NCBI GenBank assembly: GCA_965248235.1
Contig: CBDFIU010000004.1
Coordinates: 1,302,001 to 1,366,000, forward strand
Source: UBA6623 sp965248235
Lineage (GTDB): Bacteria; Acidobacteriota; Terriglobia; Bryobacterales; UBA6623
DNA length: 64,000 bases
Direction of reading: 5' to 3'
Made by a program: the position numbers and the translations under genes. The first letter of the stretch is position 1. Each line of letters begins with the position of its first letter. Under the pieces are notes generated by a model. That model searched no databases. It was not told the origin of the DNA and saw nothing but the letters and a program-made list of their open reading frames with translations. This document shows positions 1 through 9,014 of the stretch, piece by piece.

Positions 1-1
1 C

Positions 2-2191
2 CATTACGCCATCGTCGACGAAGTCGATTCGATCCTGGTCGACGAAGCACGCACGCCGCTGATCATTTCCGGGCCGAGCGAAGAGTCCACCGACAAGTAC
101 TACAAAGTCAATCGCGCCATCCCGAAACTCGAGCAAGGCGAGGTGATCGAAGGCGACGAGCCCCGCGACCGCACTTATACGGGCGACTACATTCTCGAGG
201 AAAAACACCGCACGGCATTTCTGACCGAGCAAGGCGAGGAGAAGATCGAAAAGGCCCTCGGCATCGGCAATATCAACGACCTCGTTAACTACGAAGTTAA
301 GCACTGCGTTGAGCAGGCTCTCAAGGCCCATTCGCTCTTTCAGCGCGATAAGGACTACGTCGTCAAAGAGGGCCAGGTCATCATCGTCGATGAATTCACG
401 GGGCGCCTGATGCCGGGCCGCCGCTGGAGTGATGGGCTGCACCAAGCCGTCGAAGCCAAGGAACGCGTCAAGATCCAAAAGGAAAATCAGACGCTGGCAA
501 CGGTCACGTTCCAGAACTATTTTCGAATGTACACGAAGCTGTCGGGGATGACGGGTACGGCCGACACCGAGGCGGCGGAGTTCGGGAATATTTACAAACT
601 CGAAGTTATCGTCATCCCAACCAACAAAGAGTTGATTCGGACCGAATATGCGGATGTTGTTTACCGCACCGAGGAAGAAAAATTCCGCAACGCGGCGATC
701 GAAATCAAGGAATGTCACGAGGCCGGGCAACCCGTGCTGGTCGGGACGATCTCGATCGAACGATCCGAGAAGCTTTCGAAGATCCTCAAGAAAATGGGCG
801 TCAAGCACGAGGTCCTGAACGCCAAGCAGCACGACCGTGAGGCTTTGATCGTCGCGCAAGCCGGCAGCAAAGGGGCCATCACGGTCTCGACGAATATGGC
901 GGGCCGCGGGACGGACATTCTGTTGGGCGGTAATCCGGAGTTTCGGGCCCGACAGTCACTTCTTAAGAAGGGCAAGAATCGCGATGATCTGACCCCGGAG
1001 GAATGGGACGCTGAACTACAGGCCTGCAAAGCGCAAACCGACGCCGAACATGACGAAGTCGTCGCTCTCGGCGGGCTCCACATCGTCGGCACCGAGCGCC
1101 ACGAATCGCGCCGCATCGACAATCAGCTTCGCGGCCGCGCCGGACGCCAGGGCGATCCCGGAAGCTCGCGTTTCTACCTCTCGCTGCAAGATGATCTCAT
1201 GCGCATCTTCGGCGGCGAGAAGATGCAAAACCTGATGCTCAAGCTGGGCATGGAAGAGGACGTCCCGATCGAATCGGGGCTGATCTCCAAGCGCATCGAG
1301 GCGGCGCAAAAGAACGTCGAGGCCCAGAACTTCGCTGCCCGCAAACACCTACTCGAATACGACGACGTGATGAACAAGCAGCGTGAAGCCGTCTACGGCA
1401 TGCGCCGCAAGCTGCTCGAAGGCAATGACCAGAAGGAATACGTCATCGGTTTGGCCGAAGACCTGGTCGAAGACACCGTCCATACGCGCTGCCCGGAGAA
1501 AACTCATCCCGATACCTGGGACTTGGCGGGGCTGGGAACCGACATCACCGGGCATTTCGGCGAAAAGATCGACGGCCTCGATATCGAGGGCTTGGGGCCC
1601 GACGGCATCACGAACGTGATCTTCGAGCACCTCCGCGATCTCTACGAGCAAAAGGAAAAAGCCATCGGCGCCGAGCGGCTGCGCTATACCGAGCGCATGA
1701 TCCTACTGCAGTTGCTCGACGGGCAATGGAAAGACCATCTGCTCTCGATGGATCACCTCAAGGAAGGGATCAGCTTGCGTGGTTACGGCCAGCGTGATCC
1801 CTTGGTCGAGTACAAGAAAGAGTCTTTCCAGCTTTTCCAGGATATGATGGCGCGGTTCGAGGACGAGGCCGTTCGATTCCTCTTCAATTTGCAACTGGCC
1901 GAACCCTCCCCGGGCTCGGGGATCGAGGAGGACGTCGAGACCCTCGGGCCCCGCCCGGTGCGGTCTCGCCCCGAAAAGGTCACGACCGAATCGGGATCAA
2001 GCCTGGAAGAAGTTTCCCGCGACATTTTGCGCAAGAAAGAGCGCGAGATGCAGCATGTTCAGATGGCCGGGGCAGGCGACGCGCAGCCCGAGGTCAAGCA
2101 AGTCGTGCGCGGTCAAAAAGTCGGCCGCAATCAGCCCTGCCCTTGCGGTAGCGGCAAGAAATATAAGAAGTGTTGCGGCCGGGCGGCTTGA
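2..2191 (+). CDS. secA: Preprotein translocase ATPase SecA (5' end outside window)
   Basis: SecA drives post-translational export of unfolded preproteins through SecYEG by ATP hydrolysis at the inner membrane. The reading frame is already open at base 2 and begins inside the DEAD-helicase core (DEVDSILVDEARTPL), so roughly the first 200 residues lie outside the window. The second RecA-like domain is visible (TNMAGRGTDILLGGNPEF; RGRAGRQGDPGSSRFYLS), followed by the helical scaffold and wing region. The C-terminus carries the zinc-binding SEC-C motif CPCGSGKKYKKCC, which in characterised SecA binds SecB and ribosomes. No frameshift is seen. Identification is secure. Confidence 0.98.
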   Translation, partial: HYAIVDEVDSILVDEARTPLIISGPSEESTDKYYKVNRAIPKLEQGEVIEGDEPRDRTYTGDYILEEKHRTAFLTEQGEEKIEKALGIGNINDLVNYEVKHCVEQALKAHSLFQRDKDYVVKEGQVIIVDEFTGRLMPGRRWSDGLHQAVEAKERVKIQKENQTLATVTFQNYFRMYTKLSGMTGTADTEAAEFGNIYKLEVIVIPTNKELIRTEYADVVYRTEEEKFRNAAIEIKECHEAGQPVLVGTISIERSEKLSKILKKMGVKHEVLNAKQHDREALIVAQAGSKGAITVSTNMAGRGTDILLGGNPEFRARQSLLKKGKNRDDLTPEEWDAELQACKAQTDAEHDEVVALGGLHIVGTERHESRRIDNQLRGRAGRQGDPGSSRFYLSLQDDLMRIFGGEKMQNLMLKLGMEEDVPIESGLISKRIEAAQKNVEAQNFAARKHLLEYDDVMNKQREAVYGMRRKLLEGNDQKEYVIGLAEDLVEDTVHTRCPEKTHPDTWDLAGLGTDITGHFGEKIDGLDIEGLGPDGITNVIFEHLRDLYEQKEKAIGAERLRYTERMILLQLLDGQWKDHLLSMDHLKEGISLRGYGQRDPLVEYKKESFQLFQDMMARFEDEAVRFLFNLQLAEPSPGSGIEEDVETLGPRPVRSRPEKVTTESGSSLEEVSRDILRKKEREMQHVQMAGAGDAQPEVKQVVRGQKVGRNQPCPCGSGKKYKKCCGRAA

Positions 2192-2254
2192 TGGTTCGAC
2201 ACAATCGCTCGGTTGACGAATAGAATGGGCAGGCCTGGAGACCTGTCCCACTGC

Positions 2255-3244
2255 ATGACAAGAATTGTTTCGCTTTTGTTGCTCTTCCCGCTGTGGGCCG
2301 GGGCGGCGCTGCTGCCCGAGGCGTTGGGCGAGTTTGAGCGCAAGAGCGTCGAGCCCTACACCCCCGACAACAGAGACCTCTACCTGGAGTTCGGCTTCGA
2401 AGAAGGCGAAACGGCGCGCTACGTCACCGAGGCCGGCCCATCGGTGGATATCACGGCCCGGCGTTTCCAGGACCCCACCGGAGCGTTCGCGGTTTTCCTA
2501 TGGCTGCAGCCTGGGGAGGGTGTCGCGCGGCCTTACGGCGAGGGCGCGGTTCAAAGCGGCGACCGGACGCTGATCCGTTTCGGCAACTACGTGATCGAAA
2601 TGCGGGGCGCCGAGCCGGTTGACGAACATGTCGAGTTGATGTTGGCTTTTTTGCCGCGCGTGCAAATGACGGCGCCGCCTCCTTTGCTGGCCTATTTCCC
2701 GACCGACCAAATCGTTCCTTATTCGGCGAAACACATCCTCGGACCGGCGGGGCTCGAGCAGGTCGCGCCGAAAATTCCGCCGTCAACGGCCGCCTTTCAT
2801 TTCGGAACCGAAGCCCACTACGGCCGCTACGCCACCCCAAACGGCGAGCACGAACTGCTGCTTTTCAGCTACCCCACACCGCAAATCGCACGGGACCAAT
2901 TAGAGGCCTTCAACCAGTTGGACGCCGTGGTCGCCAAACGTTCCGGCCCATTGGTGGCGATAGTGCCCGATCCACCTTCCGCCGACGAGGCGCAGCGTCT
3001 GTTGGCGCGCGTTCGCTACGCCGCCGAAGTTACGCCTCATCATCGTGAGATGACGCGCAGTGAAAATTTGGCCACGCTGCTTATCGATATCATCATCTTC
3101 TGCTGCCTTCTGGTGTGTCTCATGATTGTCGGAGGCGGCATTGTGGCGGGCACGCGGATGATGGCCGGCAAGTACGCACCCGAATCCATCCTCGCCTCGA
3201 CGGACGAGGGCAATATCCTGCGCTTGGATATCGACAAGCACTAA
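2255..3244 (+). CDS. Secreted or membrane-anchored DUF6599-like protein
   Basis: A protein of about 329 residues. The ATG at 2255 is preferred over the upstream ATG at 2213 because it starts directly with a signal peptide (MTRIVSLLLLFPLWAGAA). The mature part is a globular domain of about 250 residues with no motif I can assign a reaction to, then a single membrane helix near residue 285 (IIIFCCLLVCLMIVGGGIVAG) and a short tail. The layout resembles DUF6599 proteins common in Acidobacteriota, an assignment made from memory of the family. It follows secA by about 60 bases on the same strand. Function unknown. Confidence 0.7.
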   Translation: MTRIVSLLLLFPLWAGAALLPEALGEFERKSVEPYTPDNRDLYLEFGFEEGETARYVTEAGPSVDITARRFQDPTGAFAVFLWLQPGEGVARPYGEGAVQSGDRTLIRFGNYVIEMRGAEPVDEHVELMLAFLPRVQMTAPPPLLAYFPTDQIVPYSAKHILGPAGLEQVAPKIPPSTAAFHFGTEAHYGRYATPNGEHELLLFSYPTPQIARDQLEAFNQLDAVVAKRSGPLVAIVPDPPSADEAQRLLARVRYAAEVTPHHREMTRSENLATLLIDIIIFCCLLVCLMIVGGGIVAGTRMMAGKYAPESILASTDEGNILRLDIDKH

Positions 3245-3252
3245 CCCGCATC

Positions 3253-3341
3253 TCTCACCGCCTGACGGGCAAAGTACACGATAGGCCCGCCATTACGTCA
3301 TTGCGCTTGCTCGCCGTGCTCACCGTACTGTTCAAGTACGC
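3253..3341 (+). repeat. Dispersed repeat family A, copy 1 (89 bp)
   Basis: This 89-bp segment recurs at 46387-46475 in the same orientation, gapless, with 82 of 89 bases identical by my count. It ends in a small hairpin (CGTACT-GTTCA-AGTACG). Both copies read open in one frame, but the differences do not favour silent positions, so I treat it as non-coding. Here it abuts a truncated response-regulator gene. Confidence 0.75.
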
Positions 3342-3354
3342 GTCTTTTGATTAA

Positions 3355-3732
3355 GTGAACCCAAGCCCGCTGAACCGGGCTAACCCGTCGCTTGCGCTCA
3401 GGGCTCTGTCGGGCTTTACGGTCACATCTCGGACGTCGGGCCGGGAGGCGCTGGAGCTGTTTCGAGCCCAGCCGGATCGCTACCATCTCGTGTTTTCCGA
3501 TATTACGATGCCTCAGATGACCGGCATCCAGTTGGCGCGGGAGTTGATCGCGATTCGCCCCGATTTGCCGATCATTCTGGGAACCGGTTTCGGCAAGATG
3601 GTCACGGAGGACCAGGTCAGGGAAGTGGGGGTTCGGAAGCTGATCGGCAAGCCGTACCGGCCTGCCGAGCTGACCCGCACGATCCGTCAAGCGCTCGACC
3701 GCGACCGCGTCGAAGCAGCCGAGGATATTTGA
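3355..3732 (+). pseudogene. Truncated response-regulator receiver domain
   Basis: About 125 codons encode the C-terminal four fifths of a CheY-like receiver. The phosphoacceptor aspartate (LVFSDITMPQMTG), the Thr switch region (GTGF) and the conserved Lys (LIGKPY) are present. The first beta strand with its acidic pocket is missing: the frame enters the domain at LSGFTVTSRTSGREALELF. Upstream codons come from dispersed repeat sequence (3253-3378) rather than a receiver N-terminus. The fragment most resembles the terminal receiver of a hybrid histidine kinase. A GTG at 3355 opens the frame but has no convincing ribosome binding site. Probably a remnant left after repeat-mediated truncation. 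Confidence 0.65.
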
Positions 3733-3796
3733 TTTGTCATTCGCGGAAGCGCCTGGGGCTTTGTTTCCGCGTATGAATTGGGCGCGGCTCGGAAAC

Positions 3797-5086
3797 CTAT
3801 TTCAACTTCACGCAAACCAAGCTATCGCGGTTGCGGACGTAGTAGAGTCCGTTCGCCAGGGCGGCGTACGCCCGCACGGTTCCTTGAAGAATTTGCGCCC
3901 GTGAGATCACTTCGAACCGCTCCGGCGTCGCGGACGCTATGACGAGTTCGCCGTTTTCGCGCTGAATCAATAAGCGGTCGCCCGCCACGATCACCGAACC
4001 GCCGCCGAAGTGCTCCTCGCTCCAGTGGACTTTGCCGGTCTTCCAGTCGGCCGCGCGAAAGCTCGGCGAGTATTCCTGCCGACCGTGAAACCCGTACAGC
4101 ACGCCGTCCTTGTGAACGCTTGTCGCGTAGTGGTTGGTCAACACGTCGTCCGACGCCCACAGGGTGTGCACTGCCCCGTCTTGCAACCGCACGACCGTCG
4201 CGCCGGTTCCATAACTTGACGAGAGAAAAACCGTGTCGTCGACAACGAGAGGCGTGGCCGCGTTCACCGAATTGCGGCTGCGCGCCCGCCAGCGATGTTC
4301 GAGCAAGACTTCGCCCGTCCGGGGTCGCACCCCAACCAATCCATTTCGCGTAAAGAAGAGAACGGCCGATTCTTCTCCCAAGCGAGTCTTCACGGGAGAA
4401 GCGTAGGAAGCCTCGTCGGAGCCTGTTTTCCAAAGCAGCCGACCGGTGTCCTTGTCCAGCGCGATGAGCCCCGCGCCGCCACTGCCCCCGACATTCAAAA
4501 AGATTCGCGATCCTTCGACCAGCGGAGTTCCCGACGCTCCGAAGAAACCTTTGCGCACATCGAAATCGCGGTGTGTGTCAAGGCTCCAGAGTTTACGGCC
4601 CGAGGCAAACTGTAGACAATGCAACAGGCCCTGGGCCCCGAAAGTATAGACTTGTCCGCCGACAACCACCGGGCTTGCGCGCGGCCCGTCGCTGAAACCG
4701 AAGTCATCGCGGTAATCGGTGGGGTAGGAAAAGGACCAAATCTCGTCGCCCGTTTCGGCGTCGAGCGCCTCCACGACATCTTGATCGCCCTCACGGTGGA
4801 CCAGGATCACGCGACCGTTGGCAACGACCGGGTTGCTGTAGCCCTCGCCGACCGGTCGTTCCCACACTTGCGAGGGACCTTGGGGCGGCCAGGTTTTCGC
4901 GAGGTCGCGCGCGGGATAGACGCCGTCACGGTTGGGCCCCAGAAACTGTGGCCAATCGGCGCTGAAGGCATTGGCGGCGAGACAGGCGAGCGCGAGGATG
5001 CCCAGGGCGTGGGTGACTCGGCTCGGGCCCTGGGGAGGCGGCATGGACGTGTGCCACGTCTTGCGCGGAGATGGGATTTGCGCCAT
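3797..5086 (-). CDS. Exported PQQ-like beta-propeller protein
   Basis: A protein of about 429 residues with a signal peptide (hydrophobic ALGILALACLAANAFSA) followed by ADWPQFLGPNRDGVYP, the usual opening of secreted PQQ-repeat (BamB/quinoprotein-like) propellers. Blade motifs recur as LDAETGDEIWSFSYP, LDKDTGRLLWKTGSD and RPRTGEVLLEHRW. No quinone-dehydrogenase catalytic residues are evident, so a binding or scaffolding propeller is as likely as an enzyme. ATG 5086 is chosen because it lies outside accC, which ends at 5109; ATG 5044 is an alternative that sits closer to the signal peptide. Last gene of the long minus-strand run. Confidence 0.8.
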   Translation of the reverse strand: MAQIPSPRKTWHTSMPPPQGPSRVTHALGILALACLAANAFSADWPQFLGPNRDGVYPARDLAKTWPPQGPSQVWERPVGEGYSNPVVANGRVILVHREGDQDVVEALDAETGDEIWSFSYPTDYRDDFGFSDGPRASPVVVGGQVYTFGAQGLLHCLQFASGRKLWSLDTHRDFDVRKGFFGASGTPLVEGSRIFLNVGGSGGAGLIALDKDTGRLLWKTGSDEASYASPVKTRLGEESAVLFFTRNGLVGVRPRTGEVLLEHRWRARSRNSVNAATPLVVDDTVFLSSSYGTGATVVRLQDGAVHTLWASDDVLTNHYATSVHKDGVLYGFHGRQEYSPSFRAADWKTGKVHWSEEHFGGGSVIVAGDRLLIQRENGELVIASATPERFEVISRAQILQGTVRAYAALANGLYYVRNRDSLVCVKLK

Positions 5087-5108
5087 GGGGCGTTTGCCGC
5101 TGACTGAG

Positions 5109-6449
5109 TCAGCCAAGCAGGCGTTCAATAAAATGCGTATCGAAATTACCCAACGAAAAATCGGGGTCGGCCATGATCCTCTGATGCAGCGGAATCGACG
5201 TGTGAATCCCCTCGACAACGAACAGATCGAGAGCCCTCTGCATTCGAGTCACGGCTTCGGTCCGATCCCGTCCGTGGACGATTAACTTCGCCACCAAGGA
5301 ATCATAATAAGGCGGCACGAACCAGCCGCTATAGGCCGCCGTGTCGACCCTGACACCGATGCCGCCCGGCGGAATCATGTTCGTGATGCGCCCGGCCGAG
5401 GGCGCGAATGTTTCGGGGTTCTCGGCATTAACACGGCACTCGATGGCGTGGCCGCGGACCTCGATCTTCTCGGGCACGACGGCGGAAAGATGCTCGCCGT
5501 CAGCCAGCAGAATCTGGCTCTTCACCAGATCGATCCCCGTGATTGCCTCGGTCACGGGGTGTTCCACCTGGATGCGGGCGTTCATTTCGATGAAATGAAG
5601 TTGGCCGTCTTCATCCATTAGAAACTCGACGGTCCCGGCGTTGGAATAACCGATTTCAGAGAGCGCGGCCCCAATTCTTTCGGAGAGATCGTCGCGAGTC
5701 GCGGCGTCGAGCGTGGGCGAAGGAGCCTCTTCGATCAACTTCTGATGCCGTCGCTGGATCGAACATTCCCGTTCACCTAGCGCGACCACTTTGCCGTGAC
5801 GGTCGCCGAGGACCTGAAACTCGATATGCCGGGGCCGCTCGACAAATTTTTCCAAATAAACGTCGGAGGAGTGGAAACTGACGGCGGCTTCGTGCTGCGC
5901 CTGGTGAAACAGTTCCTCCAAACGCTTGGGGCTCGCGACGACGCGCATGCCGCGTCCTCCCCCGCCCGCCGCGGCCTTGATAATCACCGGGTAGCCGATT
6001 TCGTCGGCCGCGCGCCGCGCCTCGTCCACGGAATGAATCGGGTTCTCGGTGCCGGGCAAAATCGGCAGACCGGCCTTCTTGACCGCGCGGCGAGCTTCGG
6101 CCTTATCGCCCATCAGGCGGGTAATTTCGGGATCGGGGCCGATGAACGTAATGCCCGAGACCTCGCAGATCTCGGCGAACGAGGCGTCCTCGGCCAGGAA
6201 ACCATAACCCGGGTGAATGGCGTCGGCATCGGTGACTTCGGCGGCGCTGATCACCGCCGGCACATTGAGATAGCTCTCGGCGCTTCGCGGCGGGCCGATG
6301 CAGAGCGCTTCATCGGCGTGGCGGACGTGCAGCGATTCGCGGTCGGCTTCCGAATACACGGCGACCGTGCGGATCCCCAGATCCTTACAAGCGGTAATCA
6401 CCCGCAGGGCGATTTCTCCGCGATTGGCAACAAGCAGTTTTCGAATCAT
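5109..6449 (-). CDS. accC: Acetyl-CoA carboxylase, biotin carboxylase subunit
   Basis: AccC carboxylates the biotin on BCCP using ATP and bicarbonate, the first step of malonyl-CoA formation for fatty-acid synthesis. At 446 residues it has the standard length. It begins MIRKLLVANRGEIALRV; the HPGYGFLAE motif is at residues 79-87 and the glycine-rich ATP-grasp loop AAAGGGGRGMRV at about 159-170. The metal and active-site stretch FIEMNARIQVEHPVTE and the biotin-carboxylase C-terminal domain follow. It lies directly downstream of accB, the usual pairing. Start and end are unambiguous. Confidence 0.97.
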   Translation of the reverse strand: MIRKLLVANRGEIALRVITACKDLGIRTVAVYSEADRESLHVRHADEALCIGPPRSAESYLNVPAVISAAEVTDADAIHPGYGFLAEDASFAEICEVSGITFIGPDPEITRLMGDKAEARRAVKKAGLPILPGTENPIHSVDEARRAADEIGYPVIIKAAAGGGGRGMRVVASPKRLEELFHQAQHEAAVSFHSSDVYLEKFVERPRHIEFQVLGDRHGKVVALGERECSIQRRHQKLIEEAPSPTLDAATRDDLSERIGAALSEIGYSNAGTVEFLMDEDGQLHFIEMNARIQVEHPVTEAITGIDLVKSQILLADGEHLSAVVPEKIEVRGHAIECRVNAENPETFAPSAGRITNMIPPGGIGVRVDTAAYSGWFVPPYYDSLVAKLIVHGRDRTEAVTRMQRALDLFVVEGIHTSIPLHQRIMADPDFSLGNFDTHFIERLLG

Positions 6450-6568
6450 GGAAAGCGCGACTCTCGTGAAAAAATGGGGGCTGTGCCAAGCGTGGTCCGA
6501 GCAAGTTCCATCGAATCAACAATCCGCTCGGCGTGAAGTGAACTGTTCCCGGTCTGTTTTACAGCCCC

Positions 6569-7075
6569 TCAGGCGCTGGGTTTGACGGCGAACAGTTTCT
6601 CGCCGTATTCGACAGGCTGGCCATTGGAAACGAATCGCTTGATCACGACGCCGCCGACTTCAGCTTCGATTTCGTTCATCAGCTTCATCGCCTCGATAAT
6701 GCAAAGAACCTGTCCTGCCTTGACGATATCGCCAACCTCGACGAAAGCCGATGCGTCGGGCGATGGCGATTCGTAGAAAGTTCCCACAATGGGCGAGGTG
6801 ACGACCTCGGCGTCCTGATCATCGTCGGCCGCGGAATCCGCTGCCGGCGCGGAAGGGGGAATGACCGGCTGTTCAAGCGGGGCGGGTAAGGCCGCCGGGG
6901 CGGCTTCCCGCGACCCCAGGGCGGGATTAGACATGACGACATACGGCGTCGCCGCGTCTTCATTGCGGGGATCGCGTCGAATGCGGACGGTGCCCTCTTT
7001 CGACTCGACCTCGAGTTCGGCGATATCACCCTCGGTCACCGCCTCGATCAATGCTTTGATTTTTCTCAGATCCAT
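6569..7075 (-). CDS. accB: Biotin carboxyl carrier protein of acetyl-CoA carboxylase
   Basis: A 168-residue BCCP. An N-terminal segment (MDLRKIKALIEAVTEGDIAE) is followed by a Pro/Ala-rich flexible linker (about residues 50-90) and a C-terminal lipoyl/biotinyl domain. The domain contains the thumb-type TSPIVGTFYESPSPDA motif and the biotinylation site IEAMKLMNEIEAE, where the lysine of AMKLM is modified by BirA. The gene precedes accC by about 120 bases on the same strand, forming accBC. The subunits for carboxyl transfer (AccA/AccD) are not in the window. Confidence 0.97.
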   Translation of the reverse strand: MDLRKIKALIEAVTEGDIAELEVESKEGTVRIRRDPRNEDAATPYVVMSNPALGSREAAPAALPAPLEQPVIPPSAPAADSAADDDQDAEVVTSPIVGTFYESPSPDASAFVEVGDIVKAGQVLCIIEAMKLMNEIEAEVGGVVIKRFVSNGQPVEYGEKLFAVKPSA

Positions 7076-7128
7076 GGTTTAGCGCGCCGCGAACGAATCG
7101 ATCAATGAACGCTCGGCTCGGGAGAAGA

Positions 7129-8238
7129 TCACAGGACGCGCAGTTGCCGCGAAGTTTTCGTCAATACTCGGCAACCGGTCGGCGTCACAGCCACAACATC
7201 CTCGATGCGAACGCCTCCCACATCTTCCAGATAGGCGCCGGGTTCGATCGTAATCACCATTCCGGTCACCAACCGCGCCTCTTCGGCGGGACCGACCCGC
7301 GGCGGCTCGTGTATTTCCAAGCCCAAGCCGTGGCCGGTGGAATGCGGAAAAGCCTTTTCCAGCTTAAACTTTCGCAGAACCCGACGCGCCTCGCGATCGA
7401 CCGTTCGGGCCTTGACACCAGCCTTGACCGCAGCCGCAGCGGCGGCCTGAGCCTCCCGAACAGCCCGATGCAGTTCTCTGAACCGGGCACCAGGCTCTCC
7501 AAAACAAACCATACGAGTCATGTCACTCGTATAACCATCGAGTATAGCACCCTGATCGACGACGATCGGCGCATTTCGGCGCAGATGATGCTTTCCAGGT
7601 GTTGCGTGAGGCAGTGCGGAGCGTGGACCACTTGCGACAATTGTGTCGAAAGCCTTGCCTGTTGCGCCTAAAGAGGACATTTCGTACTCGATCTCCGCGG
7701 CCATGTGCGATTCACTCCATTCCGGCCGCGCTCGTCGGCACACATTGTCGAACGCCTTCGAATTAAGCACTACGGAGCGCCGAATTCTCTCCACTTCATC
7801 GGGACTCTTGATGGCGCGTTGCGCCTCGACCAGCTGTGTCAGAGGGCTCAAACGGCATCCGCGGAGGTTTTCTCGAAGATACTGGTACTCAGCGAAGGAA
7901 AGCCGGTTGCGTTCAAAGCCCAGACGCCGTATCTTGCGGCGCTTGAGATCCTTGATGACGCCGGAAAGAAATCCCTCACTGAACACTTGAATGTCCACAT
8001 CAGCGGCCTGCTGTCGAGCCTGGATCGCATAGCGGCCGTCCGTGTAGAGCACGGTTGCCTCGGGAGCGATGAGAACGATACCGTTGCTTCCGTGAAACCC
8101 CGTCAGGTAGCGGATATTCGAGAGGCCGGAGACGAAGAAATACTCCTGGTCCTCGGAGGCGAGCAACTTACGCAAGCGGGCTCGACGTCCCGGATAGGGA
8201 CTTTTCCCCCGTTTTTTGGTCGTTGCCGCCGTGCTCAT
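7129..8238 (-). CDS. M24 family aminopeptidase (Xaa-Pro type)
   Basis: A 369-residue pita-bread metallopeptidase likely releasing an N-terminal residue ahead of proline. The N-terminal creatinase-like domain includes YFFVSGLSNIRYLTGFHGSN. The C-terminal catalytic domain keeps the five expected metal ligands: two Asp in VVDQGAILDGYTSDMTRM, His in HSTGHGLGLEIHE, Glu in ITIEPGAYL and Glu in RIEDVVAVTPTG. Its ATG overlaps the stop of the upstream AMIN-domain gene (ATGA at 8235-8238), so translation is probably coupled. This gene commonly sits just before accBC in bacteria. PepP, PepQ or YpdF-type specificity cannot be decided here. Confidence 0.92.
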   Translation of the reverse strand: MSTAATTKKRGKSPYPGRRARLRKLLASEDQEYFFVSGLSNIRYLTGFHGSNGIVLIAPEATVLYTDGRYAIQARQQAADVDIQVFSEGFLSGVIKDLKRRKIRRLGFERNRLSFAEYQYLRENLRGCRLSPLTQLVEAQRAIKSPDEVERIRRSVVLNSKAFDNVCRRARPEWSESHMAAEIEYEMSSLGATGKAFDTIVASGPRSALPHATPGKHHLRRNAPIVVDQGAILDGYTSDMTRMVCFGEPGARFRELHRAVREAQAAAAAAVKAGVKARTVDREARRVLRKFKLEKAFPHSTGHGLGLEIHEPPRVGPAEEARLVTGMVITIEPGAYLEDVGGVRIEDVVAVTPTGCRVLTKTSRQLRVL

Positions 8239-9014
8239 TGGCCGCTTTTCGATACTTGGATATCCAATCCGCCCGAGTGCGGGAACAAGAGCAAATTGGG
8301 GAAGCTCGTGACGTCGAGCACAAGCCGCGCGACCCAGGGATCTTGTTTGAATTGCCCCACTCGAATCCGTCTCACCAAGGCGTGATCGACGTTCTCAACG
8401 AGGCTCGAACGTGGCAAGCCGACACGCGCATTGGCAACGTCGATCACGATGCGTTTCGGGTTGTCGAGTTGAAACTTGTTGTAGGAGGGTCGACCGCTCA
8501 GAGCCACGGTCATTTTGAGATCCCCGCCGCGGTTGGAGATTTTGAGATCGCTCAACCGCAACGGCGAAGAAGCCGAACCGGACGAGGCCTGGTCGGTTGG
8601 GGAGGGCCTAGCCTGGGCCGGTCGCTTCGCAACGGCGGCGGCGCGCTCAGCCGGAGGCGATGCGGCGGGTTCGGCAGGGGCCGACGCCGGAGCAGCAGGG
8701 GCCGCCGTGCCGCCGTTTGACGCTTCGCCCGCGCCGTCGGGGGCGGCCTCGGCCGGTTCGGCGACATCGGCCGCATCGGCGGAGAGATCGTCCGGGGCGA
8801 CGGCACCCGCCGGCGAAGCCCGCTCCGGGTCATCCCGGCCCACCTGTCCGTCGAAATAGAAGTACATCGCCGTTGCGCCGCCGGCCAGCAGCAATCCGCC
8901 CAGCGTCGCTTCATATCCGGAAATAAACAACGTCCGCTTCTTGGGCTTACGGCCGGGCTTGGTAGCGTCGGGAACCGCGGAAATACGCGGCCGCAATAGG
9001 TTGACTCGAATCAT
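8235..9014 (-). CDS. AMIN-domain membrane protein with a PilN-like N-terminus
   Basis: A protein of about 259 residues starting at ATG 9014, which overlaps the pilM stop (ATGA, 9011-9014). Residues 1-8 (MIRVNLLR) match the conserved opening of PilN. One membrane helix follows (ATLGGLLLAGGATAMYFYF, about residues 35-53), then a linker of about 100 residues rich in Ala, Pro and Glu, and a C-terminal AMIN domain (LSDLKISNRGGDLKMTVALS ... VIDVANARV). AMIN domains occur in PilQ secretins and cell-wall amidases and bind peptidoglycan or periplasmic partners. With pilM upstream, a role linking an inner-membrane pilus or secretion platform to the periplasm is likely. Confidence 0.72.
   Translation of the reverse strand: MIRVNLLRPRISAVPDATKPGRKPKKRTLFISGYEATLGGLLLAGGATAMYFYFDGQVGRDDPERASPAGAVAPDDLSADAADVAEPAEAAPDGAGEASNGGTAAPAAPASAPAEPAASPPAERAAAVAKRPAQARPSPTDQASSGSASSPLRLSDLKISNRGGDLKMTVALSGRPSYNKFQLDNPKRIVIDVANARVGLPRSSLVENVDHALVRRIRVGQFKQDPWVARLVLDVTSFPNLLLFPHSGGLDIQVSKSGQ

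Noticed and set aside
5796..6536. Plus-strand open frame of 246 codons
   Set aside because: It is antisense to accC, which is unambiguous.
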